From contig CAINUX010000254.1 of the NCBI GenBank assembly GCA_903853895.1, positions 1 to 62,329 of the forward strand: 62,329 nt of DNA, written 5' to 3'. Shown here one piece after another: positions 1 through 8,231 of this stretch (position 1 is the stretch's first letter; every line of letters begins with the position of its first letter). Under the pieces are notes generated by a model. The model ran no database searches. It was not told the origin of the DNA and saw nothing but the letters and a program-made list of their open reading frames with translations. The translations under genes and the position numbers were made by a program. This DNA is from an uncultured beta proteobacterium. Lineage in GTDB: Bacteria > Pseudomonadota > Gammaproteobacteria > Burkholderiales > Burkholderiaceae_C.

Positions 1-129
1 AATCCCATCAGGGACCGTGATCACAAGGTCACAGTAAGTCCGAATGTACGGGTGCAATCGACACAGTCTTACCAGAATGAATTGAGAGCTTGGCAAACCG
101 GGAGCGTCCATGTACCTTCTCTGGCCCAC

Positions 130-220
130 GCTCGCGGGCGGCTGTTTTCGGTTCTCCTTTGTTGCTGCGTTAACGCGGTGGTTGGCCCGCCTGTTCAGCA
201 GCGACCGCGAATGGGGCCGA
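130..220 (+). repeat. Diverged repeat R1, inverted partner of R2
   Basis: This stretch aligns, with scattered mismatches, to the reverse complement of 396-490. An 18-bp identical core, GCTGCGTTAACGCGGTGG, lies at 164-181 here and at 435-452 (reverse complement) in the partner; the core contains the palindrome GTTAAC. Further similarity includes GCGGGCGGCT on one side and GCCTGTTC on the other. Origin unknown; it could be a remnant of a mobile element. Confidence 0.65.
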
Positions 221-266
221 CGAAGGGAAACCCGGCCCACCGACCTTGCGGTGCGTGGTGTGGTGT

Positions 267-330
267 GCTACAAAATACATAGCTACTAAGTCAATATCCA
301 CGAGGTCTAGAGGCCAGTTTTGTTTGTAGC
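267..330 (+). repeat. Dispersed ~55-bp repeat, copy A
   Basis: It shows the three blocks of the family: a near-palindromic start (GCTACAAAATACATAGCTAC), a middle CACGAGGTCTAGAGGCC and a T-rich end. It sits between the inverted repeats R1 and R2. The best-conserved copy in the window is at 52851-52905. Confidence 0.75.
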
Positions 331-395
331 CTCTCTGTCCCCAATTCTGCGCCCCAACACCTCGCCCCCAAGGCGGGTGGCGTGGCGGGCGGGCG

Positions 396-490
396 CAGGC
401 CGCACTTGCGGTTGCTACAGAACAGGCACACCCACCACCGCGTTAACGCAGCAGCAGTGAACAACCCGCCAAAGCCGCCCGCGACGCGAG
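396..490 (-). repeat. Diverged repeat R2, inverted partner of R1
   Basis: Read on the minus strand, this stretch repeats the order of blocks seen at 130-220: a GCGGGCGGCT block, the 18-bp identical GTTAAC-containing core at 435-452, then GCCTGTTC and an ACCGC-rich tail. An open frame through it (291-569 minus) has no recognisable domain and is treated as non-genic. Confidence 0.65.
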
Positions 491-683
491 CCGGAGAACG
501 CCTGCCACGCCGCCCGCCGTGCGCAGTCGCTTCGTGCGCCACAAAAACGGCTGGCATCCGCAGGTCCAATGGACAATCCCGGATAATCCCCTCATGTCTG
601 CGTCCATCGCCTCAGCGACATTCGCCTTTGGCACTCAACTTGCTTGACGCTCCATCAAGCCCAACCAACGAAAAATTCCAAAA

Positions 684-1418
684 ATGTCTTCCCCCCACTC
701 CACAGACAGCGAAACCCCTGCACAGTCCAAAATCCATTTGATCGGTGGCGAGAAAGGCGGCGTGGGAAAGTCCATGGTGGCCCGCCTGCTGGCCCAGTAT
801 TTCATCGACCAGGACATTCCTTTTGTCGGCTTTGACACCGACCGCTCACACGGCGCATTGCTGCGGTTTTACGCAGACTACGCGTCCCCCGTTTTGATTG
901 ACCGCTACGAGGCGCTCGACCATATTGTGGAAGCCGCTGTGGAATTGCCCGGCGTGCGGGTGCTGGTCGATCTGGCGGCACAGACGCATGAACCGCTGGT
1001 TCGCTGGATCGACGATTCGGGCGTATTGAACATGGCCAGCGATACCGGTTTTACGCTGCACTACTGGCATGTCATGGACGCAGGTCGTGACTCGGTGGAC
1101 CTGCTGACGCGCCTGCTGGACCGCTATGGTGACCAGCTGAACTACGTACTGGTGCGCAACCAGTTGCGCGGCGATGACTTCGGCCTGCTGGAGCGCTCAG
1201 GCCAACAGGAGCGCGCACTGGAAATGGGTGCCAAGGTGATCTCCATCAAACACCTGGCTGACGCGGTAATGCAAAAAATAGATGCCAGCAACAGCAGCTT
1301 CTGGGCAGCCAAAAGCGCGTCCACCGTCACTGGCTCCAGCCTGCGCTTGATGGAGCGCCAGCGGCTGGCCATGTGGCTACAACACGCCTACGAGGAATTG
1401 GCCAAGGCCGACGCGTAA
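684..1418 (+). CDS. ParA/MinD-like P-loop ATPase, orphan
   Basis: A 244-aa protein with a deviant Walker A motif near the N-terminus (GEKGGVGKS, about residues 16-24), followed by FVGFDTDRS, which fits the switch region of the ParA/MinD/CobQ superfamily. The middle has a VLVDLAAQT segment matching the Walker B strand. The family forms ATP-dependent dimers used in positioning, partition or mobilisation. No parB, minE or mobilisation gene lies alongside, so the role is unknown. The ATG start has only a weak purine-rich leader. The last 31 nt overlap the 3' end of a decayed convergent gene. Confidence 0.85.
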   Translation: MSSPHSTDSETPAQSKIHLIGGEKGGVGKSMVARLLAQYFIDQDIPFVGFDTDRSHGALLRFYADYASPVLIDRYEALDHIVEAAVELPGVRVLVDLAAQTHEPLVRWIDDSGVLNMASDTGFTLHYWHVMDAGRDSVDLLTRLLDRYGDQLNYVLVRNQLRGDDFGLLERSGQQERALEMGAKVISIKHLADAVMQKIDASNSSFWAAKSASTVTGSSLRLMERQRLAMWLQHAYEELAKADA

Positions 1419-2003
1419 GGCTGCGCGCGGTTGGCATCGGTTGACAGCGCATCAAAGCAGTGGTGCGGCAACACCGTGCCAAAACGCACCAGCCCCAACG
1501 GAATGGTTGTGCCCGATGGGTCAAAGCTGTACCAGCGGTCACCCACATAGGCTTCGACATAGGCGTGGAAATCGGGTGGACCCAGTCTCGGATGGCCTGC
1601 ACCCGACTGTAGCCCTGCGGCAGGTTCCCGAATTCATTGCTTGCCAGCTTCAATAGGCGATCCGACTGGCAATAGCGGCTGGGGTATATGTAGCCCATTA
1701 CCTCGGGCGGCAGGCAACGCACCGGCACCTCGGCAATCTGGTGGGATCTGCAAAGTGGTGGGTCAGGTCCACGGTGGCGGCATACGTCACATTGAGCTCA
1801 CCGGGCCAGGCCCGCAGGCGCATGTAGCGGTTGCCACTGATGGGGTCGGTGTGAATCTGCGGTTCGACGGCCTGGCTGAGCGACAGGTTTTCAAAGACAA
1901 TTTTCTGGCTCGCCGTTTGCGCGGCGTGGATGTTGAACACAAAGTCCGCGCCCTGCGGGTCAATCTGGTAGTTCAACGCAATTTGAAGTTCAATTCGAAC
2001 CAT
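1388..2003 (-). pseudogene. Decayed transglutaminase-like protein (internal deletion plus frameshift)
   Basis: Read on the minus strand from the ATG at 2003, the sequence gives a bacterial transglutaminase N-terminal domain (MVRIELQIALNYQID... to DLTHHFADPT). The frame is then lost by one base near 1720-1735 and resumes as EVPVRCLPPEVMGYIYPSRY. After AIRDWVH (about 1585) the frame changes again and continues as DFHAYVEAYVGDRWYSFDP, ending in PYASALANSS. In intact family members, about 60 residues containing the catalytic Cys (G-V-C-R-D-F type motif) lie between those two blocks and are absent here, while the His and Asp remain. Three separate frames and a missing nucleophile make this non-functional. 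Neighbouring genes encode the usual partners of this transglutaminase class. Confidence 0.85.
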
Positions 2004-2103
2004 GGTGGGACCGATCGTGCGACACGTACGGCGGCATGTTTGTGGGCTGGCGCACACTTCGTGGGGGTGACGACGCTCGCGGCGCAAACGGTTTACGGCA
2101 TAC

Positions 2104-4749
2104 TTGAGACCAGTGAGCCATCCTTCTGAATTCCCCTCCCAAAAAGAAACGGTGCACGCGTCTGCATTTGATCAGGCGCGGGCTTCCTTGCGCGCCGCGC
2201 CAGGCCATTTCGACGAGCTGCGCGATCACATGTCAACGGGGTGTTTGCCGCCGCAGAATCCCACAGGCACAGACGCACAGGGTGACGGGATAGCGGACGT
2301 CTGGCGCGAGTTCTTTCGCATGGCTGAAGCGGATGGCCTGGGTGACATGAACCTGCGCGCCGACACGCTGGCGCGCCAGATTCGCGACAACGGCGTCACC
2401 TACAACGTGTATGCCGACGAAGACGGTCCTCAGCGCCCCTGGTCGCTGGGTCTGTTCCCCCTGATTATTTCGCCCGACAGCTGGCAACACATTGAGGCCG
2501 GAATCACGCAGCGGGTGCGCTTGCTGGACAGGGTGATGGCGGATGTCTACGGCGAGCAGGATTTGCTGACGCAAGGCCTGTTGCCACCGGCTCTTGTGCA
2601 GGGCCATCCCGGCTATTTGCGCGCCATGCATGGCGTCAAGCCAGTCGGTGGCGCGCACCTGCATGTCGTAGCTTTTGACATGGCGCGCGGGCCGGACGGC
2701 AATTGGTGGGTGGTGTCGCAGCGCACGCAGGCGCCATCGGGCCTGGGCTATCTGCTCGAAAATCGTCTCGCCATTTCACGGCTCTTCCCCCAGGCGTTTG
2801 CCAGCCTGCAGGTGCAGCGCCTGGCCAGCACCTACCGCGCCCTCATTGACAGCATGAAAACAATGAGCCCGGCAGGACAGGATGCACACATTGCGCTGCT
2901 GACGCCCGGGCCTTACAACGAAACCTATTTTGAACACGCCTACCTGGCGCGCTACCTGGGAATCACGCTGGTGGAGGGCAACGACCTGATCGTGCGCGAC
3001 CAGCGTCTGTTTCTGAAGACACTGCGAGGACTGGTACCGGTGCACGGCTTGCTCAAGCGTCTGGACGACCAGTTCCTGGACCCTCTGGAATTGCGCGCCG
3101 ATTCCACACTGGGTGTACCCGGCTTGCTGCAGGTCATTCGTGCCGGCAATGTGCTGGTCGCCAATGCGCCGGGGTCGGCCTTCCTGGAGTCGCCGGCCCT
3201 GATGGGATTCATGCCGGCCTTGTCCAAGCACCTGTTGGGGGAAGAATTGCTGCTACCCGCATTGCCCACTTGGTGGTGCGGTGAACGCTCAGCCATGGAT
3301 GCCGTGCTGCCGCGCCTGCACGAGTTCGCCATCAAACCCACATACCCTGGCTCCACGTTGCACGGCAACTTCGACGCGGTTCTGGGGCGCAGCTTGTCGC
3401 CACGGGGGCTCGATGAATGGGCCGGGCGCATTGCGCTGCATGCTGACGACCACACGGTTCAGGCCTACCTGCCGGTGTCCCAAATGCCAACCTGGCAAGC
3501 GGATGGCCCTGCAGCGGGAGTCGTGCCACGGTCCGTCATGCTGCGTGTGTTTGCGGTATCGCAAGGCTTCCAATCGTGGCGCATACTGCCCGGCGGTCTG
3601 GCCCGCGTTGCCGGTGGCAGTGCCGATGTCGCTTCCATGCAGCACGGTGGCAGCAGTGCCGACGTATGGGCCATCACTACCGGTGCAGTGGACCAGACCA
3701 CGCTGTTGCAGCCGCCGCTCACACCCTCGGCGCTGGCACAGCGCAAACGCCAGGTCACCAGCCGGGCCGCGGAAAACCTGTTTTGGCTGGGCCGCTACAC
3801 GGAGCGGGCAGAGAATTCCGTGCGTCTGGCGCGCCTCACGCTGGAATGCCTGGGGGGCGAAGACCAGACTTCGGCGCCGCTCTTGAACTGGCTGGGCACG
3901 CTTGCGCTACGCAACACCCTGGTGCTGCCGGGCGTTCCTGCCCTCACGCCGGCACCGCAGGCGCGCCGCGTGTTTGAACGCTCACTGATTGCCAGCCTGG
4001 GCAGCAGCCAGCAGGCCACCAGCGTGGGCTACAACCTGCGCGCCGTGCGCCTGGCGGGTGCCGCTGTGCGTGAACGCCTGTCGCAGGAACACTGGGGGCT
4101 GATGCAACGCACCGAAGATGCATTTTTCAGTGCGAGTGCACTCGCTGTAACAGGCTCTGAATACTCACCACTGCAAGCGCTCAGCGCACTCAAGACCGCC
4201 AGCGACCACCTGGCCGCCATCACCGGGCTGCAGACCGATCGCATGACACGCGATGACGGCTGGCGCCTGCTCAGCATTGGTCGCCATATCGAACGCCTGG
4301 TGTTTTTGTCGGCAGCACTCAAGGCCGGTTTCGAGACCGGCTGCGTCCACCAGAACGGCGGGTTTGAGGCCATGGTGGCCCTGTTCGACAGCACCATTAC
4401 CTTCCATGCGCAGTACCAACAAAGTCGCGATATCGCAGCTTTGGTTGATTTGCTGGTGCTCGACCGCGACAACCCCCGTTCACTGGCATGGGTGGTCCAT
4501 ACGCTGCGCGGGCGTCTGGCCAAGCTGGGCGGCAGTGCGCCAGACCAGCTCAGCCTGTTGTCGCACAGCGTGCCTGACCCGTCGCAATGGCAACTGGAGC
4601 CGCTGTGTGAGCCGGGTCAAGGCAATACCTACAACCCATTGGCTGACCTGCTGCAAGGTTGCGGTGAAGCCGCCCACCACGTGTCTGAAGAGATCGGTGC
4701 GACCTACTTTACCCATTCGGGTGAAGTTGGCCAAAGCCTGGGTGCCTAG
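2104..4749 (+). CDS. Circularly permuted ATP-grasp / alpha-E fusion protein
   Basis: A protein of up to 881 aa. Residues ~70-530 match the circularly permuted ATP-grasp type 2 family (formerly DUF404/DUF407), with motifs such as DRVMADVYGEQ, LTPGPYNETYFEH and LHGNFDAVLGR. Residues ~560-870 match the alpha-E domain (DUF403), with ENLFWLGRYTERAEN. In many bacteria these domains are separate genes beside a transglutaminase; here they are fused and followed at once by one. The family is thought to form amide or peptide bonds in an unidentified small peptide; no product is known here. The start is uncertain: the longest frame begins with TTG at 2104, and GTG at 2152 is an alternative with a purine-rich leader. 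Confidence 0.9.
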   Translation: MRPVSHPSEFPSQKETVHASAFDQARASLRAAPGHFDELRDHMSTGCLPPQNPTGTDAQGDGIADVWREFFRMAEADGLGDMNLRADTLARQIRDNGVTYNVYADEDGPQRPWSLGLFPLIISPDSWQHIEAGITQRVRLLDRVMADVYGEQDLLTQGLLPPALVQGHPGYLRAMHGVKPVGGAHLHVVAFDMARGPDGNWWVVSQRTQAPSGLGYLLENRLAISRLFPQAFASLQVQRLASTYRALIDSMKTMSPAGQDAHIALLTPGPYNETYFEHAYLARYLGITLVEGNDLIVRDQRLFLKTLRGLVPVHGLLKRLDDQFLDPLELRADSTLGVPGLLQVIRAGNVLVANAPGSAFLESPALMGFMPALSKHLLGEELLLPALPTWWCGERSAMDAVLPRLHEFAIKPTYPGSTLHGNFDAVLGRSLSPRGLDEWAGRIALHADDHTVQAYLPVSQMPTWQADGPAAGVVPRSVMLRVFAVSQGFQSWRILPGGLARVAGGSADVASMQHGGSSADVWAITTGAVDQTTLLQPPLTPSALAQRKRQVTSRAAENLFWLGRYTERAENSVRLARLTLECLGGEDQTSAPLLNWLGTLALRNTLVLPGVPALTPAPQARRVFERSLIASLGSSQQATSVGYNLRAVRLAGAAVRERLSQEHWGLMQRTEDAFFSASALAVTGSEYSPLQALSALKTASDHLAAITGLQTDRMTRDDGWRLLSIGRHIERLVFLSAALKAGFETGCVHQNGGFEAMVALFDSTITFHAQYQQSRDIAALVDLLVLDRDNPRSLAWVVHTLRGRLAKLGGSAPDQLSLLSHSVPDPSQWQLEPLCEPGQGNTYNPLADLLQGCGEAAHHVSEEIGATYFTHSGEVGQSLGA

Positions 4750-4762
4750 GAGGGAACAGCCC

Positions 4763-5764
4763 ATGTTGCTGCAGATCACCCACGAAACCCGCTACGACTA
4801 TGCACCTGCGGTAGACATTGCCCAGCACATGGCCTACCTCAAACCGTTGACCACGGCCACGCAGCAGTTGCTGAGCCACAGCATGCGCATCGCGCCCGAG
4901 CCCGCACAAAAAATGACCATGCTGGACGTTTATGGCAACGCGCGGCTCTTCTTCTCGCTGCAGAGCGCGCACACCCATTTGCAGGTCACGGCACGCAGCC
5001 TGGTCTCCACCAACGCGCCGCCGCCATTGGACAGTGAGGTTGCCTGGGAAGCGGTGCGCGAGCACTTTCGGTACTGTGCCAAGCAGCCATTTGATGCGGC
5101 AGGCGAATTTGTGTTCGCTTCACCGTATGTGCCACGCCACGCCGATTTCTCCGCATATGGGCGACCGAGTTTTGCCAACGGTACGCCACTGCTGTTGGCC
5201 GCGCGCGATCTGATGCAACGCATCCACAGCGACTTTACGTATGAGAGCGAAAGCACCCAGGTCAACACGCCGGCCCTGCAAGCACTGGCCCAGCGCAAGG
5301 GCGTGTGCCAGGACTTTGCCCACATCATGATCGCCTGTCTGCGTGCCTATGGCCTGCCCGCGCGCTATGTCAGCGGCTATCTGCTAACCCACCCGGCGCC
5401 GGGTCAGGCGCGGCTCGTGGGCAGCGATGCCTCGCATGCCTGGGTATCGGTCTACCTGCCCGACGGTCCCGACACGCCCATGGGCGCACGCTGGTACGAC
5501 TTCGACCCGACCAACAACCGCGATGGCTGGGGCACCCCAGGCGAAGACTATGTCACCCTGGCCATCGGTCGCGACTATGCGGATGTGTCGCCGGTTCGGG
5601 GCGTGATCCATGGCGGTGCCAACCACACGCTGCATGTGGCCGTGACGGTGGAGCCCGTCGAGACCACGGGCTGGAGTACCCAGAGCCAAAGCCAGGGGCA
5701 GAATCAGTCACAATCGCAATCGCAATCCCAGATTCTTGTGAAATTTCCGGATGCTATGCTTTAG
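4763..5764 (+). CDS. Transglutaminase-like cysteine peptidase
   Basis: The ATG at 4763 follows a strong ribosome site (AGGAGGGAA) 13 nt after the ATP-grasp/alpha-E stop, so the two are probably one operon. The 333-aa product has the bacterial transglutaminase N-terminal domain (from LLQITHETRYDY), then the core with catalytic Cys in KGVCQDFAHIM, His in SDASHAWVSVYL and Asp in WYDFDPTNNRDGW. It is the intact counterpart of the decayed gene at 1388-2003. The C-terminus carries a low-complexity Gln/Ser run at about residues 307-323. The last codons and the stop come from a copy of the dispersed repeat (5753-5806), which suggests the original 3' end was replaced. Confidence 0.93.
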   Translation: MLLQITHETRYDYAPAVDIAQHMAYLKPLTTATQQLLSHSMRIAPEPAQKMTMLDVYGNARLFFSLQSAHTHLQVTARSLVSTNAPPPLDSEVAWEAVREHFRYCAKQPFDAAGEFVFASPYVPRHADFSAYGRPSFANGTPLLLAARDLMQRIHSDFTYESESTQVNTPALQALAQRKGVCQDFAHIMIACLRAYGLPARYVSGYLLTHPAPGQARLVGSDASHAWVSVYLPDGPDTPMGARWYDFDPTNNRDGWGTPGEDYVTLAIGRDYADVSPVRGVIHGGANHTLHVAVTVEPVETTGWSTQSQSQGQNQSQSQSQSQILVKFPDAML

Positions 5765-5806
5765 ATAGCTGAAACCGCTTATTCCACGAGGGCTAGAGGC
5801 ATATTT
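5753..5806 (+). repeat. Dispersed ~55-bp repeat, copy B (forms a gene 3' end)
   Basis: Blocks GCTATGCTTTAGATAGCT, then CGCTTATTCCACGAGGGCTA and GAGGCATATTT. The TAG inside the first block is the stop codon of the transglutaminase gene, whose final residues DAML are encoded at its boundary. Confidence 0.85.
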
Positions 5807-5837
5807 CACTACTTGCATTTTCACCAAGACCACCACC

Positions 5838-6293
5838 ATGAGCATTTACGACACCCTCAACCGTCTGGGCATCACCTTGCCCCCCGTAGCCATACCGGCC
5901 GCCGCCTATGTACCCTTTGTGCAGACTGGCAACCTGGTCTTCCTGAGCGGCCACATTGCCAAAAAGGACGGCAAGCCCTGGGTCGGGCAGCTGGGCAAGA
6001 ACATGGCCACCGAAGAGGGCAAAGCTGCCGCACGTGCCATTGCCATTGACCTGATGGGCACACTGCACGCAGCAGTCGGTGACCTGAACCGCGTCAAGCG
6101 CATCGTCAAGCTGATGTCGCTGGTCAACTCCACCGGCGACTTTACCGAGCAGCACCTGGTCACCAATGGCGCCAGTGAATTGTTCGGCGAGGTCTTTGGC
6201 GACAAGGGCGCGCATGCGCGCAGCGCGTTTGGAGTGGCGCAAATCCCTATGGGTGCCTGCGTCGAAATCGAGCTGATCGCCGAACTGGCGTAG
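5838..6293 (+). CDS. RidA/YjgF-family protein
   Basis: A 151-aa single-domain protein with the YjgF/YER057c/UK114 pattern: FLSGHIAKKDGKPWVGQLGK near the N-terminus and MGACVEIELIAELA at the C-terminus, ending in the typical V-E-I-E strand. The longer form (about 150 aa) corresponds to the RidA-like clade whose biochemical role is less clear than that of true RidA, an enamine/imine deaminase. I do not see the canonical RidA C-terminal Arg in its usual setting, so deaminase activity should not be assumed. It stands alone between the transglutaminase and a diguanylate cyclase on the same strand. Confidence 0.88.
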   Translation: MSIYDTLNRLGITLPPVAIPAAAYVPFVQTGNLVFLSGHIAKKDGKPWVGQLGKNMATEEGKAAARAIAIDLMGTLHAAVGDLNRVKRIVKLMSLVNSTGDFTEQHLVTNGASELFGEVFGDKGAHARSAFGVAQIPMGACVEIELIAELA

Positions 6294-6320
6294 TGCTGAC
6301 CCCGTGCACCGGCTTGGACC

Positions 6321-8231
6321 ATGCACCTGAAATCGCTTGCCCTGTTGCTCTGGGCGCTGGCCCTTGCGCTGTGGACACCGTTTGCGAGCGGCAGTCCGGC
6401 GGCGCCAGACGCAAGCTTTCCCGTCTTTGAACTGGCGCACGACAGCGCCGGGCGTATCGAAGTGGGTGCGCGCATGGGCGTGCTGGTGGACCCACCCGGC
6501 GCACTGAGCCTGGAGCAGGCACGCTCCGCCGGGCAGGCCTGGCAAGCTATCACCCGCCAGTCTCCCAATTTCGGATTCACGCAAGACGCCCATTGGTTCC
6601 GGTTCCAGATTGACAACCGGGACAGCCAGGTGCTCTCGCGGTTCATCGAGCTGCCCATCCCGTTTCTGGACGATGTGCGCCTCTACCACTACGCGGGCAA
6701 TGTGCTGCAGGTGCAATACGCACTGGGTGACGAACAGCCCTTTGCGCAACGTGTGGTGCGCCACCGCAACTTCATCATGCCGCTGAAGCTGGCACCGGGC
6801 AACAACGAGATCTATGTGCGACTGGCCTCGACCGGCACCATCGAGGCACCCCTGCGCATTTGGGACCCGGTGCTCTTCCATGCGGCCAGCAACGATGAAA
6901 ACCTGGCACAGGGAGCCGTGGTTGGCATCCTGCTGGTCATGGTCATCTACAACCTGTTTGTGTCATTCTCCACGCGGGACATCAACTACCTGTACTACAT
7001 CGGTTTTGTGGCGAGCTACCTGTTGTTTCACCTGAGCCTGACGGGATACATGTTTGCCTATGTGTGGCCACACGCCGTGCGCTGGAACAGCATTGCCATC
7101 TCCACATTCGTCGCCAGTTCGGGCATATTCACCTGCCTGTTTACCGCCAGTTTTCTCAAACTGAGAAGCTTTTCCAGGCCCGCGTTTCTTTGGGTGCGCG
7201 CGCTGCTGGTCTTGAGCGCAGCGCTGTTTGTCCTGACCTTTGCTTTGCCCTACTCCACCACCATCCGCTTGGGGGCTGCCGTTTCCATGCCCATTGCAAT
7301 CACGGCACTGACGATGGGCTACTGGCGCTGGTGGAAGGGCGCCAAGTTTGCGCGGTTCTACTGCCTGGCGTGGTCGGCCATCCTGATTGGCCTGTCGGTA
7401 CTCAATGCGAGCAAGCTGGGTTGGCTGCCAATCAACATGTGGACCGAGAACGCCTCGCAAATCGGTATCGTGATGCTGGTCGTGCTGCTGTCGTTCACGC
7501 TGGCCGACCGGATCAACACCGACCGCACGCTGCGGATCAACGCACAGGCCGTTGCCCTGGGTCATGAGCGCAAAGCCCGCGCCAGCCAGCACGCACTCAT
7601 TCTGGCTAAGGAGCGCGCCAACCGGGAACTGGAGGCACGCGTGGAGTCCCGAACCACAGACCTCAACACCACACTGGCGCAACTCAAGATCGCCAACGAC
7701 CAGTTGTTCGCCTTGTCAACCACGGACGGGCTGACGCAAATTGCCAATCGAACCTGCTTCGACGCGGCCATGGTGGTGGAGTTGCGTCGCGCCCAACGAT
7801 TGAGCGTGCCACTGACCGTCATCCTGTTCGACATAGACCACTTCAAACGCATCAACGACACCTATGGCCACCCGGCCGGTGACGCCTGCCTGCGCACCCT
7901 GACCGAGCGCTTGCGCCCACGCATACACCGCGCCGGCGACATTCTGGCCCGCTATGGTGGTGAGGAGTTTGTCATCGCCCTCATTGGCGTCGAAGCAGAA
8001 CAATCAGCCGCGCTGGCAGAAGAATTTCGTTCCTCCATCGAATCCATGGTGGTCTCGTTCGACAACCTACCCTTACGCTTGACTGCCAGTTTTGGACTGG
8101 TGTCCGCGGTGCCGCGGCCCGACAGCCAGGTACTGGACTATGTGTCTGCGGCCGATCGGGCCCTGTATGTAGCCAAGAACGAAGGGCGCAACTGCGTGCG
8201 CATCGGCACGCTGACTACCGCAGCAATTTAA
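6321..8231 (+). CDS. 7TM-DISM diguanylate cyclase
   Basis: A 636-aa membrane sensor. It has an N-terminal signal or TM segment, a periplasmic 7TMR-DISMED2-type domain (about 45-190, including HWFRFQIDNRD), seven membrane helices (about 200-395), a coiled coil (about 410-460) and a C-terminal GGDEF domain (about 465-630). The active-site motif is GGEEF in ARYGGEEFVIAL. The product inhibition site RxxD is present exactly five residues upstream (RAGD-ILARY-GGEEF), so feedback control by c-di-GMP is expected. The reaction is 2 GTP to c-di-GMP. It converges on a chemoreceptor gene, overlapping its 3' end by 4 nt. Confidence 0.94.
   Translation: MHLKSLALLLWALALALWTPFASGSPAAPDASFPVFELAHDSAGRIEVGARMGVLVDPPGALSLEQARSAGQAWQAITRQSPNFGFTQDAHWFRFQIDNRDSQVLSRFIELPIPFLDDVRLYHYAGNVLQVQYALGDEQPFAQRVVRHRNFIMPLKLAPGNNEIYVRLASTGTIEAPLRIWDPVLFHAASNDENLAQGAVVGILLVMVIYNLFVSFSTRDINYLYYIGFVASYLLFHLSLTGYMFAYVWPHAVRWNSIAISTFVASSGIFTCLFTASFLKLRSFSRPAFLWVRALLVLSAALFVLTFALPYSTTIRLGAAVSMPIAITALTMGYWRWWKGAKFARFYCLAWSAILIGLSVLNASKLGWLPINMWTENASQIGIVMLVVLLSFTLADRINTDRTLRINAQAVALGHERKARASQHALILAKERANRELEARVESRTTDLNTTLAQLKIANDQLFALSTTDGLTQIANRTCFDAAMVVELRRAQRLSVPLTVILFDIDHFKRINDTYGHPAGDACLRTLTERLRPRIHRAGDILARYGGEEFVIALIGVEAEQSAALAEEFRSSIESMVVSFDNLPLRLTASFGLVSAVPRPDSQVLDYVSAADRALYVAKNEGRNCVRIGTLTTAAI

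Larger units (their letters stand above)
1..683. other. Non-coding, repeat-bearing region upstream of the ParA-like gene
   Basis: No convincing protein gene is visible here. Open frames on both strands (around 52-282 plus and 291-569 minus) have Arg/Cys/Trp-rich compositions typical of translated repeats. What can be seen is a pair of diverged inverted repeats (about 130-220 and 396-490), one copy of the dispersed 55-bp repeat between them (267-330), and a small 6-bp hairpin at 642-660 (GCTTGA...TCAAGC) shortly before the first gene. No tRNA or other RNA gene is recognised. Confidence 0.6.

Noticed and set aside
291..569. 92-codon minus-strand open frame in the first 683 bp
   Set aside because: It runs through the inverted repeat and a dispersed repeat, has an Arg/Trp/Cys-rich composition, and shows no domain or ribosome site.
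4253..4762. Upstream extension of the transglutaminase frame
   Set aside because: It lies inside the preceding ATP-grasp/alpha-E gene in another frame. A strong ribosome site and ATG at 4763 give the conserved N-terminus.
5690..5735. Short CAATCG-type tandem repeat as a phase-variable locus
   Set aside because: The repeat is short, imperfect and near the end of the coding region. It only encodes a Gln/Ser tail, and slippage would have little effect.
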